Of a DNA stretch of 64,000 bases, positions 46,945 to 54,377 are shown in pieces. The position numbers and the translations under genes are program-made. Origin of the DNA: Methylophaga sp. (GTDB lineage Bacteria; Pseudomonadota; Gammaproteobacteria; Nitrosococcales; Methylophagaceae); the NCBI GenBank assembly GCA_002733505.1, contig NVVW01000009.1, positions 23,369 through 87,368 of the forward strand, given 5' to 3'. How positions within the stretch are numbered: position 1 is the first letter of the stretch; the number at the start of each line of letters is the position of its first letter. The notes beneath the pieces are model-generated. The model did no database searches, was not told where the DNA came from, and saw only the letters and a program-made list of their open reading frames with translations.

Positions 46945-47994
46945 ATGACAACACATAAAATATTCACGCTAAGTGAATTTCTTCACGAAAGTGGTGCAAA
47001 ATATCGCGTGTTTGATATGGGCCGCCGTGTCACAAAGCTAACACCCGATGAGTTCGTAGGTTTTGAGTGGGCAAAAACAGCTTATCCTTATCCCTTTAAA
47101 CAGGCTGCTTTATTGGGCGTTATTTTTTGGGATCCAAAAAAAGAAGATCAGCATTATGTCTGGTTTCTAAACTTTCCACTAGACGAACAAGGCTTATTAA
47201 AACAAGCTGCGCGCGATGACTTTTTGAAAATGTTGTTAGAGCGTGTAGGTGAATGCATGCTGGCAGCGGAAAATAATCAACACATTCAAAGTGCACTCAA
47301 AGATAGCCCATATACCTTCTCACCACGGGAAGAAAAAATGGCGGCTTTTAATGCGGTGGCAACAAAAAGTTTAGGTTTGCCGCCATCACCACATTATGCT
47401 GATGCCTTAGCTTATTTCACAGGCGATAAACCGCTTAATGAATGGAAACATCTTGCCATGCAAGGTGTAGCAGATGTTGCGATGCGGCTTGATGAACATG
47501 AAGAAGCATTGAGTTTGATAGAAACCATTCCTAGACTGTCAGATAAGGTTTTTACGGTATTAAGTAGCTATTTGGAAAACGCTCAACCTGCAACGGGAAT
47601 TGTTGAAGAATTAGTGCGGCGTGTTGAAAAAGAATTGGAAGAAACAAGCCCTAATATTGAACGAATATGCGCCTGTTTAAGAGCAGCATCAAATAGCCCT
47701 GCTATAGGTTTAGTCGATCATATGGTCATACATGTGCTCAAGCATGATTGCAGTAATCATATTGAAATACTGGCAACAATTGTAGGACGTATGTGGCGCG
47801 TTTTAGCGGATCAAAATATCTGTCAGTTATTTGTTGAACGTTTGGCAACAAATGATGTGGGACAAGTAGCCTTTAGTCAGCTACTTGCTGATGCCCTGTT
47901 TATGCCAGGCCTACGATCACATATTATGCAAGCATTGCGTTCCTCTAAACGATCTGAACAATTAAGCCATGCTGTGGGTGAGATGTTTGGCTAA
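46945..47994 (+). CDS. DUF3549 family protein
   Basis: 349 residues, full family length, soluble and mostly helical. The N-terminus IFTLSEFLHESGAKYRVFDMGRRV and WAKTAYPYPFKQAALLGVIFW match DUF3549, a family found in gammaproteobacteria without known function. The second half looks like a helical repeat (LIETIPRLSDKVFTVLSSYLE, IERICACLRAASNSPAI), suggesting a scaffold role, but this is inference. No clear Shine-Dalgarno is seen; the gene lies between the palindromic segment and a convergent oxygenase gene. Confidence 0.75.
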   Translation: MTTHKIFTLSEFLHESGAKYRVFDMGRRVTKLTPDEFVGFEWAKTAYPYPFKQAALLGVIFWDPKKEDQHYVWFLNFPLDEQGLLKQAARDDFLKMLLERVGECMLAAENNQHIQSALKDSPYTFSPREEKMAAFNAVATKSLGLPPSPHYADALAYFTGDKPLNEWKHLAMQGVADVAMRLDEHEEALSLIETIPRLSDKVFTVLSSYLENAQPATGIVEELVRRVEKELEETSPNIERICACLRAASNSPAIGLVDHMVIHVLKHDCSNHIEILATIVGRMWRVLADQNICQLFVERLATNDVGQVAFSQLLADALFMPGLRSHIMQALRSSKRSEQLSHAVGEMFG

Positions 47995-48024
47995 TTCTTA
48001 CAGGTATTAATAAGAACAGGGCTG

Positions 48025-48624
48025 TTAAAAGGGTCGATCAATTCTGAACCAACCTGCAATGCTATACCTATCACGATTAGCAGTAAGCACTTCATGTGGA
48101 AATTTTTCGCTTAAAAAAATTGCTAAGGTACCAAATGTGGGTGAAATGCGATGGAGAACCTCTTTGCTATTATGCTTATAAATTACTAATTCGCCACCAT
48201 CATTTTCAGACCAGTCATGATTTAGATAAAAAACGGTGGTGATAACGCGGTTAGATCGGCCTTCAAATGCATCAACATGGCGCTGATAATAGCTCCCCAT
48301 TTTGTAATGAGAATAATGAGATTCGTAATCAAACAAACCGAGAAATAACTTCTCATTTAATTGGTGGCGTAATTCATTCATTGCCATTAGATAAGTACGT
48401 TCACAGGGTGATTTACCGTTTAACCAGAGCGTTACATCATTGCGGATTTCGTGGTTTATCTGCACGTTATTATTGCGGCCAATTCCTGCTTGGCTAAATT
48501 GATCGGCAGGAATATTAGAAATATACTGGTACAGTTGTTCGGTAAGCTTGGAAGGTAAAAAGTCGGGCAGAATAATCACACCATCAGTTGCTAAGGTATT
48601 TGCAATGTTTTCGTAGTTAATCAT
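48025..48624 (-). CDS. 2-oxoglutarate/Fe(II)-dependent oxygenase (prolyl 4-hydroxylase type)
   Basis: 199 residues. The double-stranded beta-helix core has YQRHVDAFEG (HxD iron ligands), TTVFYLNHDWSENDGGELVIY, FPHEVLTANRDRYSIAGWFR with the distal His and the Arg that binds 2-oxoglutarate. The facial triad is complete. Bacterial members hydroxylate proteins or small molecules; the substrate is unknown. Its ATG overlaps the stop of a broken upstream gene as TAATG, so it was once part of an operon. Confidence 0.82.
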   Translation of the reverse strand: MINYENIANTLATDGVIILPDFLPSKLTEQLYQYISNIPADQFSQAGIGRNNNVQINHEIRNDVTLWLNGKSPCERTYLMAMNELRHQLNEKLFLGLFDYESHYSHYKMGSYYQRHVDAFEGRSNRVITTVFYLNHDWSENDGGELVIYKHNSKEVLHRISPTFGTLAIFLSEKFPHEVLTANRDRYSIAGWFRIDRPF

Positions 48625-48788
48625 TATTCAAAAAACCAATAAGCAGCGCCGCTAGCAACCATAATACCTGCAATATCCGCTGTAAGCCCACAGGCGGCAT
48701 GGTGTATGTTTTTAATACTCCCGGAACCAAAATAGACAGCCAATATATAAAATGGCTTGTTTTGAAAAATGATTGGGTAAATTATAAT
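48624..48788 (-). pseudogene. C-terminal remnant of a nucleoside-recognition (GATE/SpmB-like) membrane protein
   Basis: The minus frame is open only from 48788 and ends at 48624, overlapping the oxygenase start. It reads KPFYILAVYFGSGSIKNI followed by HHAACGLTADIAGIMVASG and AYWFFE, which resembles the extreme C-terminus of spore-maturation-type GATE proteins (YFG...H..C.L.AD.AG...A...Y.FF). The other several hundred residues are absent, and a TATACCC element begins 27 bases upstream. I infer a 5' deletion. The assignment is from pattern memory and is moderate. Confidence 0.45.
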
Positions 48789-48814
48789 CTACTGAACCTA
48801 TAAGCTATTGGGTA

Positions 48815-49080
48815 TATACCCAAACTACTTGAATATGCAGGTTTCAGCAAGAGAAGAAGCCATTATATTCTAGGCATAAATCCGCAGAATGAGTCATTCT
48901 CATTTAAGGATTTATAACGACGAAGATAATGGCTTATCCTCTTGCCCTACGGGAGTTTAGCACGAATGCCAGCGCCGCGTTACAATGCTTGACAAGGACT
49001 AGTCATTGCCTTCACATTGCGCCTTGCTCTGACCTTCGTGCTAAGCTCTGAAATCTGCATCTTCAAGTAATTTGGGTATA
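48815..49080. repeat. TATACCC element G (266 bases)
   Basis: From TATACCCAAACTACTTGAA to CAAGTAATTTGGGTATA. Longest complete copy. Inner dyads are AGAAGCCATTAT with ATAATGGCTT, ATAAATCC with GGATTTAT, and TTTAGCACGAATG with CCTTCGTGCTAAGC. The left third is nearly identical to the copy that runs off the window at 63902, and the right half to element B. A GGGTATA (48810-48816) directly before it may be the end of another, lost copy. Confidence 0.78.
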
Positions 49081-49117
49081 TAATTATAAACAATTGTACA
49101 ATTTTTAGGAGCATGGC

Positions 49118-50584
49118 GTGCGAAAAATTCTATTTGCTAGTAGTGAAGTTCACCCTTTAGTTAAAACGGGTGGCTTAGCAGATGTTTCAGCCAGTCTACC
49201 TCTTGCACTTGCAGAGCAAGGGCAAGATATGCGAATTATTTTGCCTGCTTATCGACAATGCCTTGAAGCCTTAGATAAAATTGAAACGGTGGCGACGGTT
49301 AAGTTAGATGGTTTTCATTTGCCTATTGAAATTTTACAATCAACCTTACCTAATTCCGATCTAATAATATGGTTGGTAAATTCTCCCGAGCATTTTGATC
49401 GTGATGGTGGTCCTTATGGCACACATGATGGTGGCGATTGGCAAGATAACGCTGCTCGATTCACCCTGTTTTCACGTGCTATTGTCGCCGCCGCATTGGA
49501 TCAGCTTGGTTTGGATTGGCAGCCAGATATTTTACATTGTAATGATTGGCAAACGGGGCTTGCTCCCGCATTGCTTGCTAATGAAGTTAATCGACCTGCG
49601 ACTGTTTTTACTATTCACAACTTAGCGTACCAAGGTCTGTATTCACAAGATGTTTTTGATAGCTTAGTTTTACCTGCATCATTATGGCACAGTGATGGTA
49701 TTGAGTTTTATGGCTTAATGTCATTTATGAAAGGCGGATTAATCTTTGCGGATCACATCACTACAGTAAGCCCAACTTATGCGGATGAAATATGCAGTTA
49801 TGAATTTGGCTATGGCTTAGAAGGCTTGTTATCGCATCGTGCTGATCAAGGACGGTTAACGGGGATCTTGAACGGTATTGATACACAGGAGTGGGATCCT
49901 AAAAGTGACCCATATATCAGTAAAAACTATACCGTTAAAACGATGCGATATAAATCAATAAATAAAGCCGTATTACAACAGCTGTTTTCACTACCAGAAA
50001 AAGAGAATGTATTAGTGATGGGGTTGATTAGCCGTTTAGTATCACAAAAAGGGGTTGATCTTACACTAGACGCCGTCGGAAAATTATTAGATGCGGGTGA
50101 AAATATACAGCTTATTTGCTTAGGTAGCGGTGAAGCAGCGTATGAACAAGATTTGCGGGTATTGCGTGCTCGCCATCCTGATAAAGTAGGCTTGCATATC
50201 GGCTACAGTGAAGAGTTGTCCCATCAAATAGAAGCGGGTGCAGATATATTCCTAATGCCATCGCGCTTTGAACCCTGTGGTCTAAATCAACTATACAGTT
50301 TGCGCTATGGCACTTTACCTGTTGTTAGAAACACAGGCGGTTTAGCAGATAGTGTGGTCAATGCTGCGGGTAGTAATTTGAAAAATGGTTTTGCCACTGG
50401 CTTTAAATTTGATGATGCCACAGCAAAAGCGTTAGAAGAAACCTTACTGCGTGCGATTGGTTTATTCAAACACCCACGGGTATGGCGAAAAGTGATGGTC
50501 ACCGCGATGGAGCAAGATTATAGTTGGGAGGAAAGCTCAAAGGCTTACCAAGTTTTGTATGATAATTTGTTGGGCAAGGTCTAA
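49118..50584 (+). CDS. glgA: Glycogen synthase (ADP-glucose type)
   Basis: 488 residues, normal length. A GT5 enzyme that transfers glucose from ADP-glucose to alpha-1,4-glucan. KTGGLADV (Lys16-Val23) binds ADP-glucose; HNLAYQGLY, GILNGIDTQEWDP, FLMPSRFEPCGLNQLYSLRYG and TGGLADSV are typical. The start is GTG at 49118 with AGGAG at 49107-49111. No glgB, glgC or glgP is nearby, so the other enzymes must be elsewhere. A 12-base palindrome, AATTGTACAATT, stands at 49092-49103. Confidence 0.94.
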   Translation: MRKILFASSEVHPLVKTGGLADVSASLPLALAEQGQDMRIILPAYRQCLEALDKIETVATVKLDGFHLPIEILQSTLPNSDLIIWLVNSPEHFDRDGGPYGTHDGGDWQDNAARFTLFSRAIVAAALDQLGLDWQPDILHCNDWQTGLAPALLANEVNRPATVFTIHNLAYQGLYSQDVFDSLVLPASLWHSDGIEFYGLMSFMKGGLIFADHITTVSPTYADEICSYEFGYGLEGLLSHRADQGRLTGILNGIDTQEWDPKSDPYISKNYTVKTMRYKSINKAVLQQLFSLPEKENVLVMGLISRLVSQKGVDLTLDAVGKLLDAGENIQLICLGSGEAAYEQDLRVLRARHPDKVGLHIGYSEELSHQIEAGADIFLMPSRFEPCGLNQLYSLRYGTLPVVRNTGGLADSVVNAAGSNLKNGFATGFKFDDATAKALEETLLRAIGLFKHPRVWRKVMVTAMEQDYSWEESSKAYQVLYDNLLGKV

Positions 50585-50592
50585 GGTAAAAG

Positions 50593-50910
50593 CTATTCTT
50601 TATCCTCAATATTGAGTTCACTTGCATAGCCATGTGGATAAGACCCGCCATACCCCCAATGAAACTTAGTTGGCCAACAAGCTGAACCGCCCACACGGAC
50701 ACCGGCCAACATTAATTCTGCGATAAGCGGCTCGCCAACTTCCGCGACGCAGTTCTTTAAGATTAAATCAGCATTTAGTCGTTATTGATAAGTACCGCCG
50801 CGCTAATAGGCTTTATCATGCACGGCGCAACAAATTAACCAAAGTTATTGTTGTTCAAAAGTGCCATCAGGGAAAACGCTGCAGCCATCAGATGTAAAGG
50901 TTTTTTGCTT
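50593..50910 (-). pseudogene. Remnant of a small protein gene with three in-frame stops
   Basis: Read in the frame of the upstream helicase, straight after its TAA, the minus strand encodes FTSDGCSVFPDGTFEQQ, stop, LWLICCAVHDKAY, stop, RGGTYQ, stop, then RLNADLILKNCVAEVGEP, LIAELMLAGVRVGGSACWP and TKFHWGYGGSYPHGYASE to a TAG at 50593. The CC..HD..Y pattern followed by GGT and an AD..L..C helix is coherent across all three stops and resembles small bacterial proteins with a phospholipase-A2-like CCxxHD site. I infer a decayed gene; the family name is uncertain. Confidence 0.5.
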
Positions 50911-52140
50911 TTAAACATCGGAGGCCTTTGTACGATCTTTCTTAGCAACATAGCGTGGCTTATCAGTATTCTTTTTTGATTTTGATTTGGCCTTATTCTT
51001 TTTAGACTTAGGTTCAAGCCCTTTTATTTTTGCAACCGGTAGCTTCATTTTTAAATGAAATTCAATGCGTTCAAGGTTTTTCAAATCATGATGTTCAACT
51101 AAGTTGATCGCGGCTCCTGTTTGTTCGCCTCGACCGGTGCGGCCAATACGGTGAATATAGATTTCACCTTTGAATGGAATATCATAGTTAATCACATGGC
51201 TGATATTCGTTAAATCTAAGCCTCGTGCAGCGACATCGGTTGCTACCATTACTTTAACTTGCCCAATACGAAATTTACGTGTTTTGTCCCGTCGCACTGC
51301 TTGATCAAAATCGCCATGCATCACTTGAGCAGAAATATTACGAGATTGTAGCCATTCGGTCACTTGTTCAGCACGTTCACGTTTATTACAAAAAACTAAG
51401 GCACTGCTACAGGCTTCATTTTTAATAGTAGCCAATAAAAGTGCTTGTTTATGTTCTTTATTATCAGCAAAGTAGATAGTTTGGGATACTTGATCTGACT
51501 TTTCATTAGCTGCATTAAGTTGAATAATTTCAGCGTCATGCAATAACTCTTCAGCAAATATCTCCACACCACTGCCTGCTAAAGTAGCGGAGAACAAACA
51601 GGCTTGAAAACCATCTGCAATGGTGGCTAACAAAGCTAAAACATCAGGCCCTTGCCCCATGTCCAACATACGATCTGCTTCATCGATAACCACCATATCT
51701 ATATCAGACAAATCGATTACTTCATCAGCCACTAAGTTTAACAAACGACCGGGTGTGGCGATGATAATATCACAGGCTTGTTGGGCATAAATAGCTTGTT
51801 TTGCTTGTGAAAAACCACCGGTGACAATAGCGGTATTCACCTTCATATTTTTAGCTAGTTGAGTCACTACATGCTGAATTTGAAATGCCAGCTCACGTGT
51901 AGGAGCCAGTATTAATACTTTAGGATTGGGGCTATTGTTAGGTTCGTCAATTAATTGCTGTAAAGCAGGGAGCACAAACGCTGCTGTTTTTCCCGTGCCA
52001 GTTGCTGCCCCAGCTAATACATCTTTGCCTTCAAGAATAAAAGGGATCGTTGCTTGTTGGATCTCTGTTGGCGAGGAAAATTTGATTGAAACAAGTGCGT
52101 TGAGTAGCTTGTCATCAAGCATTAAATCATCAAATGTCAT
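50911..52140 (-). CDS. srmB: DEAD-box RNA helicase, SrmB-like
   Basis: 409 residues. An ATP-dependent RNA helicase; SrmB acts in early 50S subunit assembly. Motifs are the Q motif (FSSPTEIQQATIP), [45 protein letters not shown] and HRIGRTGRG. FSATLAGSGVE and the basic Lys-rich C-terminal tail (KSKKNKAKSKSKKN) fit SrmB better than RhlE. The subfamily symbol is less certain than the helicase assignment. It overlaps the next upstream gene by 4 bases. Confidence 0.85.
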   Translation of the reverse strand: MTFDDLMLDDKLLNALVSIKFSSPTEIQQATIPFILEGKDVLAGAATGTGKTAAFVLPALQQLIDEPNNSPNPKVLILAPTRELAFQIQHVVTQLAKNMKVNTAIVTGGFSQAKQAIYAQQACDIIIATPGRLLNLVADEVIDLSDIDMVVIDEADRMLDMGQGPDVLALLATIADGFQACLFSATLAGSGVEIFAEELLHDAEIIQLNAANEKSDQVSQTIYFADNKEHKQALLLATIKNEACSSALVFCNKRERAEQVTEWLQSRNISAQVMHGDFDQAVRRDKTRKFRIGQVKVMVATDVAARGLDLTNISHVINYDIPFKGEIYIHRIGRTGRGEQTGAAINLVEHHDLKNLERIEFHLKMKLPVAKIKGLEPKSKKNKAKSKSKKNTDKPRYVAKKDRTKASDV

Positions 52141-53012
52141 TGGTTTTCTTTTATGTTATAAGCGGTTATATAGCCGGAGTTCATTATCGGTATGATGATT
52201 AAGTTTTGTTCAGGTAACACAGTGTGATCGGCACTCCCTTGCCCCAGTTTAACAAGGGTAGTACTCATTCCTGTCGGTGTAATATGTAATAATGCCCCAG
52301 CCATCCAATCGGTCACATAATAATTACCGTTGGCATCACTTTCGAGGCCATCAAGATTGCCTGCCGGTGAGGCGTCACCTAAGCTTTCGATTGTTTTTGA
52401 AGCAACATCAATGGTTTTGATATGACCTGGTATGGCTGTTGCAAAACCGTCTGTCATATTGCCCCAGCTAGCAACAAGAAGTTTATTACCTTCAACCAAT
52501 AAACCATTAGGCACTTCGAGTTGTTCTGATTGGATCCATAATTCAAATTTACCATCGTTGAGACGATAAATTGAATTAGTTAAAAAGCCTGATACATAGA
52601 TATTACCATTTTCATCTGCGGCAACGTCATTTAAGAATTTGGCTTTTGGTGCTGAATAATGCTGGATGATTTTTTGGTTTTTAATGTCAACTACAACTAA
52701 TTCATTGATGTCAGCAATATATAGTTTGTCGCCAACAATAGCCATTCCTTTTGGAGCATTAAGCCCATCAAGCCAATGTTGCTCAATGATTTCTCCATCA
52801 ACAGATAACAAAGAAATATAGCCGTTACCCGCCGCCTCAGTAGGATTACCATTTACATTCGAAACATAGATTTGTTTACGCTTAGCATCATAAACAACAG
52901 ATTCTGGCTGTTCAAAAACCGCTTCAGTTTGCCATGCGGGGAGTAAAATCGGTGATGCGGCCGAGCTTATTATAGGTAGTAAGAGTACGAGCATGCCCAA
53001 TATGTGGTTCAT
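52137..53012 (-). CDS. Exported SMP-30/gluconolactonase-like beta-propeller protein
   Basis: 291 residues. Signal peptide at about 1-18 (LGMLVLLLPIISSAAS). The rest is a six-bladed propeller with repeats of the type PESVVYDAKRKQIYVSN, PKGMAIVGDKLYIAD, LNDVAADENGNIYVS, PNGLLVEGNKLLVAS and LDGLESDANGNYYVTD. The conserved Glu, Asn and Asp positions of SMP-30 metal binding appear to be present, but a lactonase activity is not proven. Periplasmic. It ends within the helicase start (4-base overlap), so the two may be cotranscribed. Confidence 0.72.
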   Translation of the reverse strand: MNHILGMLVLLLPIISSAASPILLPAWQTEAVFEQPESVVYDAKRKQIYVSNVNGNPTEAAGNGYISLLSVDGEIIEQHWLDGLNAPKGMAIVGDKLYIADINELVVVDIKNQKIIQHYSAPKAKFLNDVAADENGNIYVSGFLTNSIYRLNDGKFELWIQSEQLEVPNGLLVEGNKLLVASWGNMTDGFATAIPGHIKTIDVASKTIESLGDASPAGNLDGLESDANGNYYVTDWMAGALLHITPTGMSTTLVKLGQGSADHTVLPEQNLIIIPIMNSGYITAYNIKENQ

Positions 53013-53056
53013 AGTAATTTCCAGATTAAATAGAATGTAGGTAAATGATACCAGTG

Positions 53057-53500
53057 TTAGCTTTGACTGGCTAAGATAGCTTGGCTTATAATCCAGTAAC
53101 GGGCAAATTTACCCGTAGTGACTAAAACTAAAAACAAACCGAAGTTTACTTTTAACAGCCCTGCAACAAAAGTGAGCGGGTCGCCCATTATGGGTACCCA
53201 TGCCAATAATAAGCTCCACTTACCATAGTGATTGAATTGAGTTTCGGCTTTGCGAGTTTGTTCTTTACTCAAACGAAACCAACGGTACATAATGGTATCT
53301 GCTCCCCAGTGACCAATAAGATAATTAACGATAGAACCTGCAACATTGGCGGCAGTAGCGACAATAATCAGAGCTGTTGGATTTTCACCGGCAATTAACA
53401 GGGCAGATAAAACCAGTTCAGAGCTTAACGGCAAGATTGTTGCGGCTAGAAAGGCTGATAAAGCCATCCCCAAAAGACCATATTCAGATAACCATTCCAT
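53057..53500 (-). CDS. DedA/YqaA-family membrane protein
   Basis: 147 residues with about four membrane segments. A short DedA-superfamily (VTT-domain) protein of the YqaA type: GLLGMALSAFLAATILPLSSELVL at the N-terminus, NVAGSIVNYLIGHWGADTI, and LLAWVPIMGDPLTFVAGLLKVNF, whose G.P re-entrant loop is typical. DedA proteins take part in lipid-carrier recycling and membrane homeostasis; this member's role is unknown. The next gene upstream ends 4 bases away. Confidence 0.82.
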   Translation of the reverse strand: MEWLSEYGLLGMALSAFLAATILPLSSELVLSALLIAGENPTALIIVATAANVAGSIVNYLIGHWGADTIMYRWFRLSKEQTRKAETQFNHYGKWSLLLAWVPIMGDPLTFVAGLLKVNFGLFLVLVTTGKFARYWIISQAILASQS

Positions 53501-53504
53501 AAGC

Positions 53505-54377
53505 TTAGGCTTTTAAAACTAGCAAACTGCCGGCAACCATCACCAAGCAAGCGGCAAGACGACGCATAATATGTTTTTCATTAAAGATGCGATAGCCTAA
53601 AAATACGTGTAGCACCATACCCAGTTGAAATAATGCCAATGCATAGGCGATTAATAGTTTTGAAAATACCAACATGGTCATGTATTGCATTAAAAATATC
53701 AGAATACCGAGATAGAAAAATTGGTAAATATGTTTTTTTGACTGCTCAAAATCATTAGTGAAGTTATCTTTTAGAAAAATCGTATGGGCGATGATGGCTA
53801 GAGGAAAACCAATTAAACACCAAAATACAGTTGTTGATATGGCATCGCCCGCTATAACAGCATTTTTAAGTGGCAAGGTACCGATAGAAAATAACAAAAT
53901 CGATAAAAACCGATATTGCACACCGCGATCAGAGAATAAACTCGAAAGACGATTGGTGCTAATTTGAGCTGAAACGGGGAAGAGGTAATAACTACCAATA
54001 ACAATAACCCCTATCCCTGTAAAACCTTGCAAATTAGGAATTTCACCCAGAAATAACATTGCTAACAGCATTGATATAACGACTTTATAGGCGTTTAAAG
54101 GTCCAAATATAGAAAGGTCTGTTTTGGATAAAGACATCACTAAAAATAATGTGCCCGCCATATCCAATAAAGCAGCAAAAAAGATATTTATCCAGAAAGT
54201 TTGATTGAGTTCAAATGGGTTAAATGTCCATAATAGAGGTATGCAAATAATGCTGAGCACCAGGTAAGATGCCATTACAATAAAAAATGGATGGAGCCCT
54301 TGATGGGCTAATTCCTTTTGAAATACATTGGCAAAGGATGAAAAAACTAATCGGCCAAAAACGATTAATAATTCCAT
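53505..54377 (-). CDS. DMT-superfamily (EamA-like) permease
   Basis: 290 residues, ten membrane helices in two repeats, as in drug/metabolite transporters. The first repeat spans about 1-135 with PLNAYKVVISMLLAMLFLGEIPNLQGFTGIGVIVIG, the standard EamA end. The second spans about 150-290 and ends LGYRIFNEKHIMRRLAACLVMVAGSLLVL. The substrate cannot be told. It abuts the GGDEF-EAL gene with no gap (stop at 54378). Confidence 0.8.
   Translation of the reverse strand: MELLIVFGRLVFSSFANVFQKELAHQGLHPFFIVMASYLVLSIICIPLLWTFNPFELNQTFWINIFFAALLDMAGTLFLVMSLSKTDLSIFGPLNAYKVVISMLLAMLFLGEIPNLQGFTGIGVIVIGSYYLFPVSAQISTNRLSSLFSDRGVQYRFLSILLFSIGTLPLKNAVIAGDAISTTVFWCLIGFPLAIIAHTIFLKDNFTNDFEQSKKHIYQFFYLGILIFLMQYMTMLVFSKLLIAYALALFQLGMVLHVFLGYRIFNEKHIMRRLAACLVMVAGSLLVLKA

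Noticed and set aside
46731..46958. 75-codon plus-strand frame and the overlapping 46705-46935 frame
   Set aside because: They cover the palindromic segment after argJ; composition and lack of family match suggest structured non-coding DNA.
50593..50910. Stop-codon recoding to explain the three in-frame stops
   Set aside because: TAA and TAG end many intact genes in the window, so reassignment is excluded; decay is simpler.
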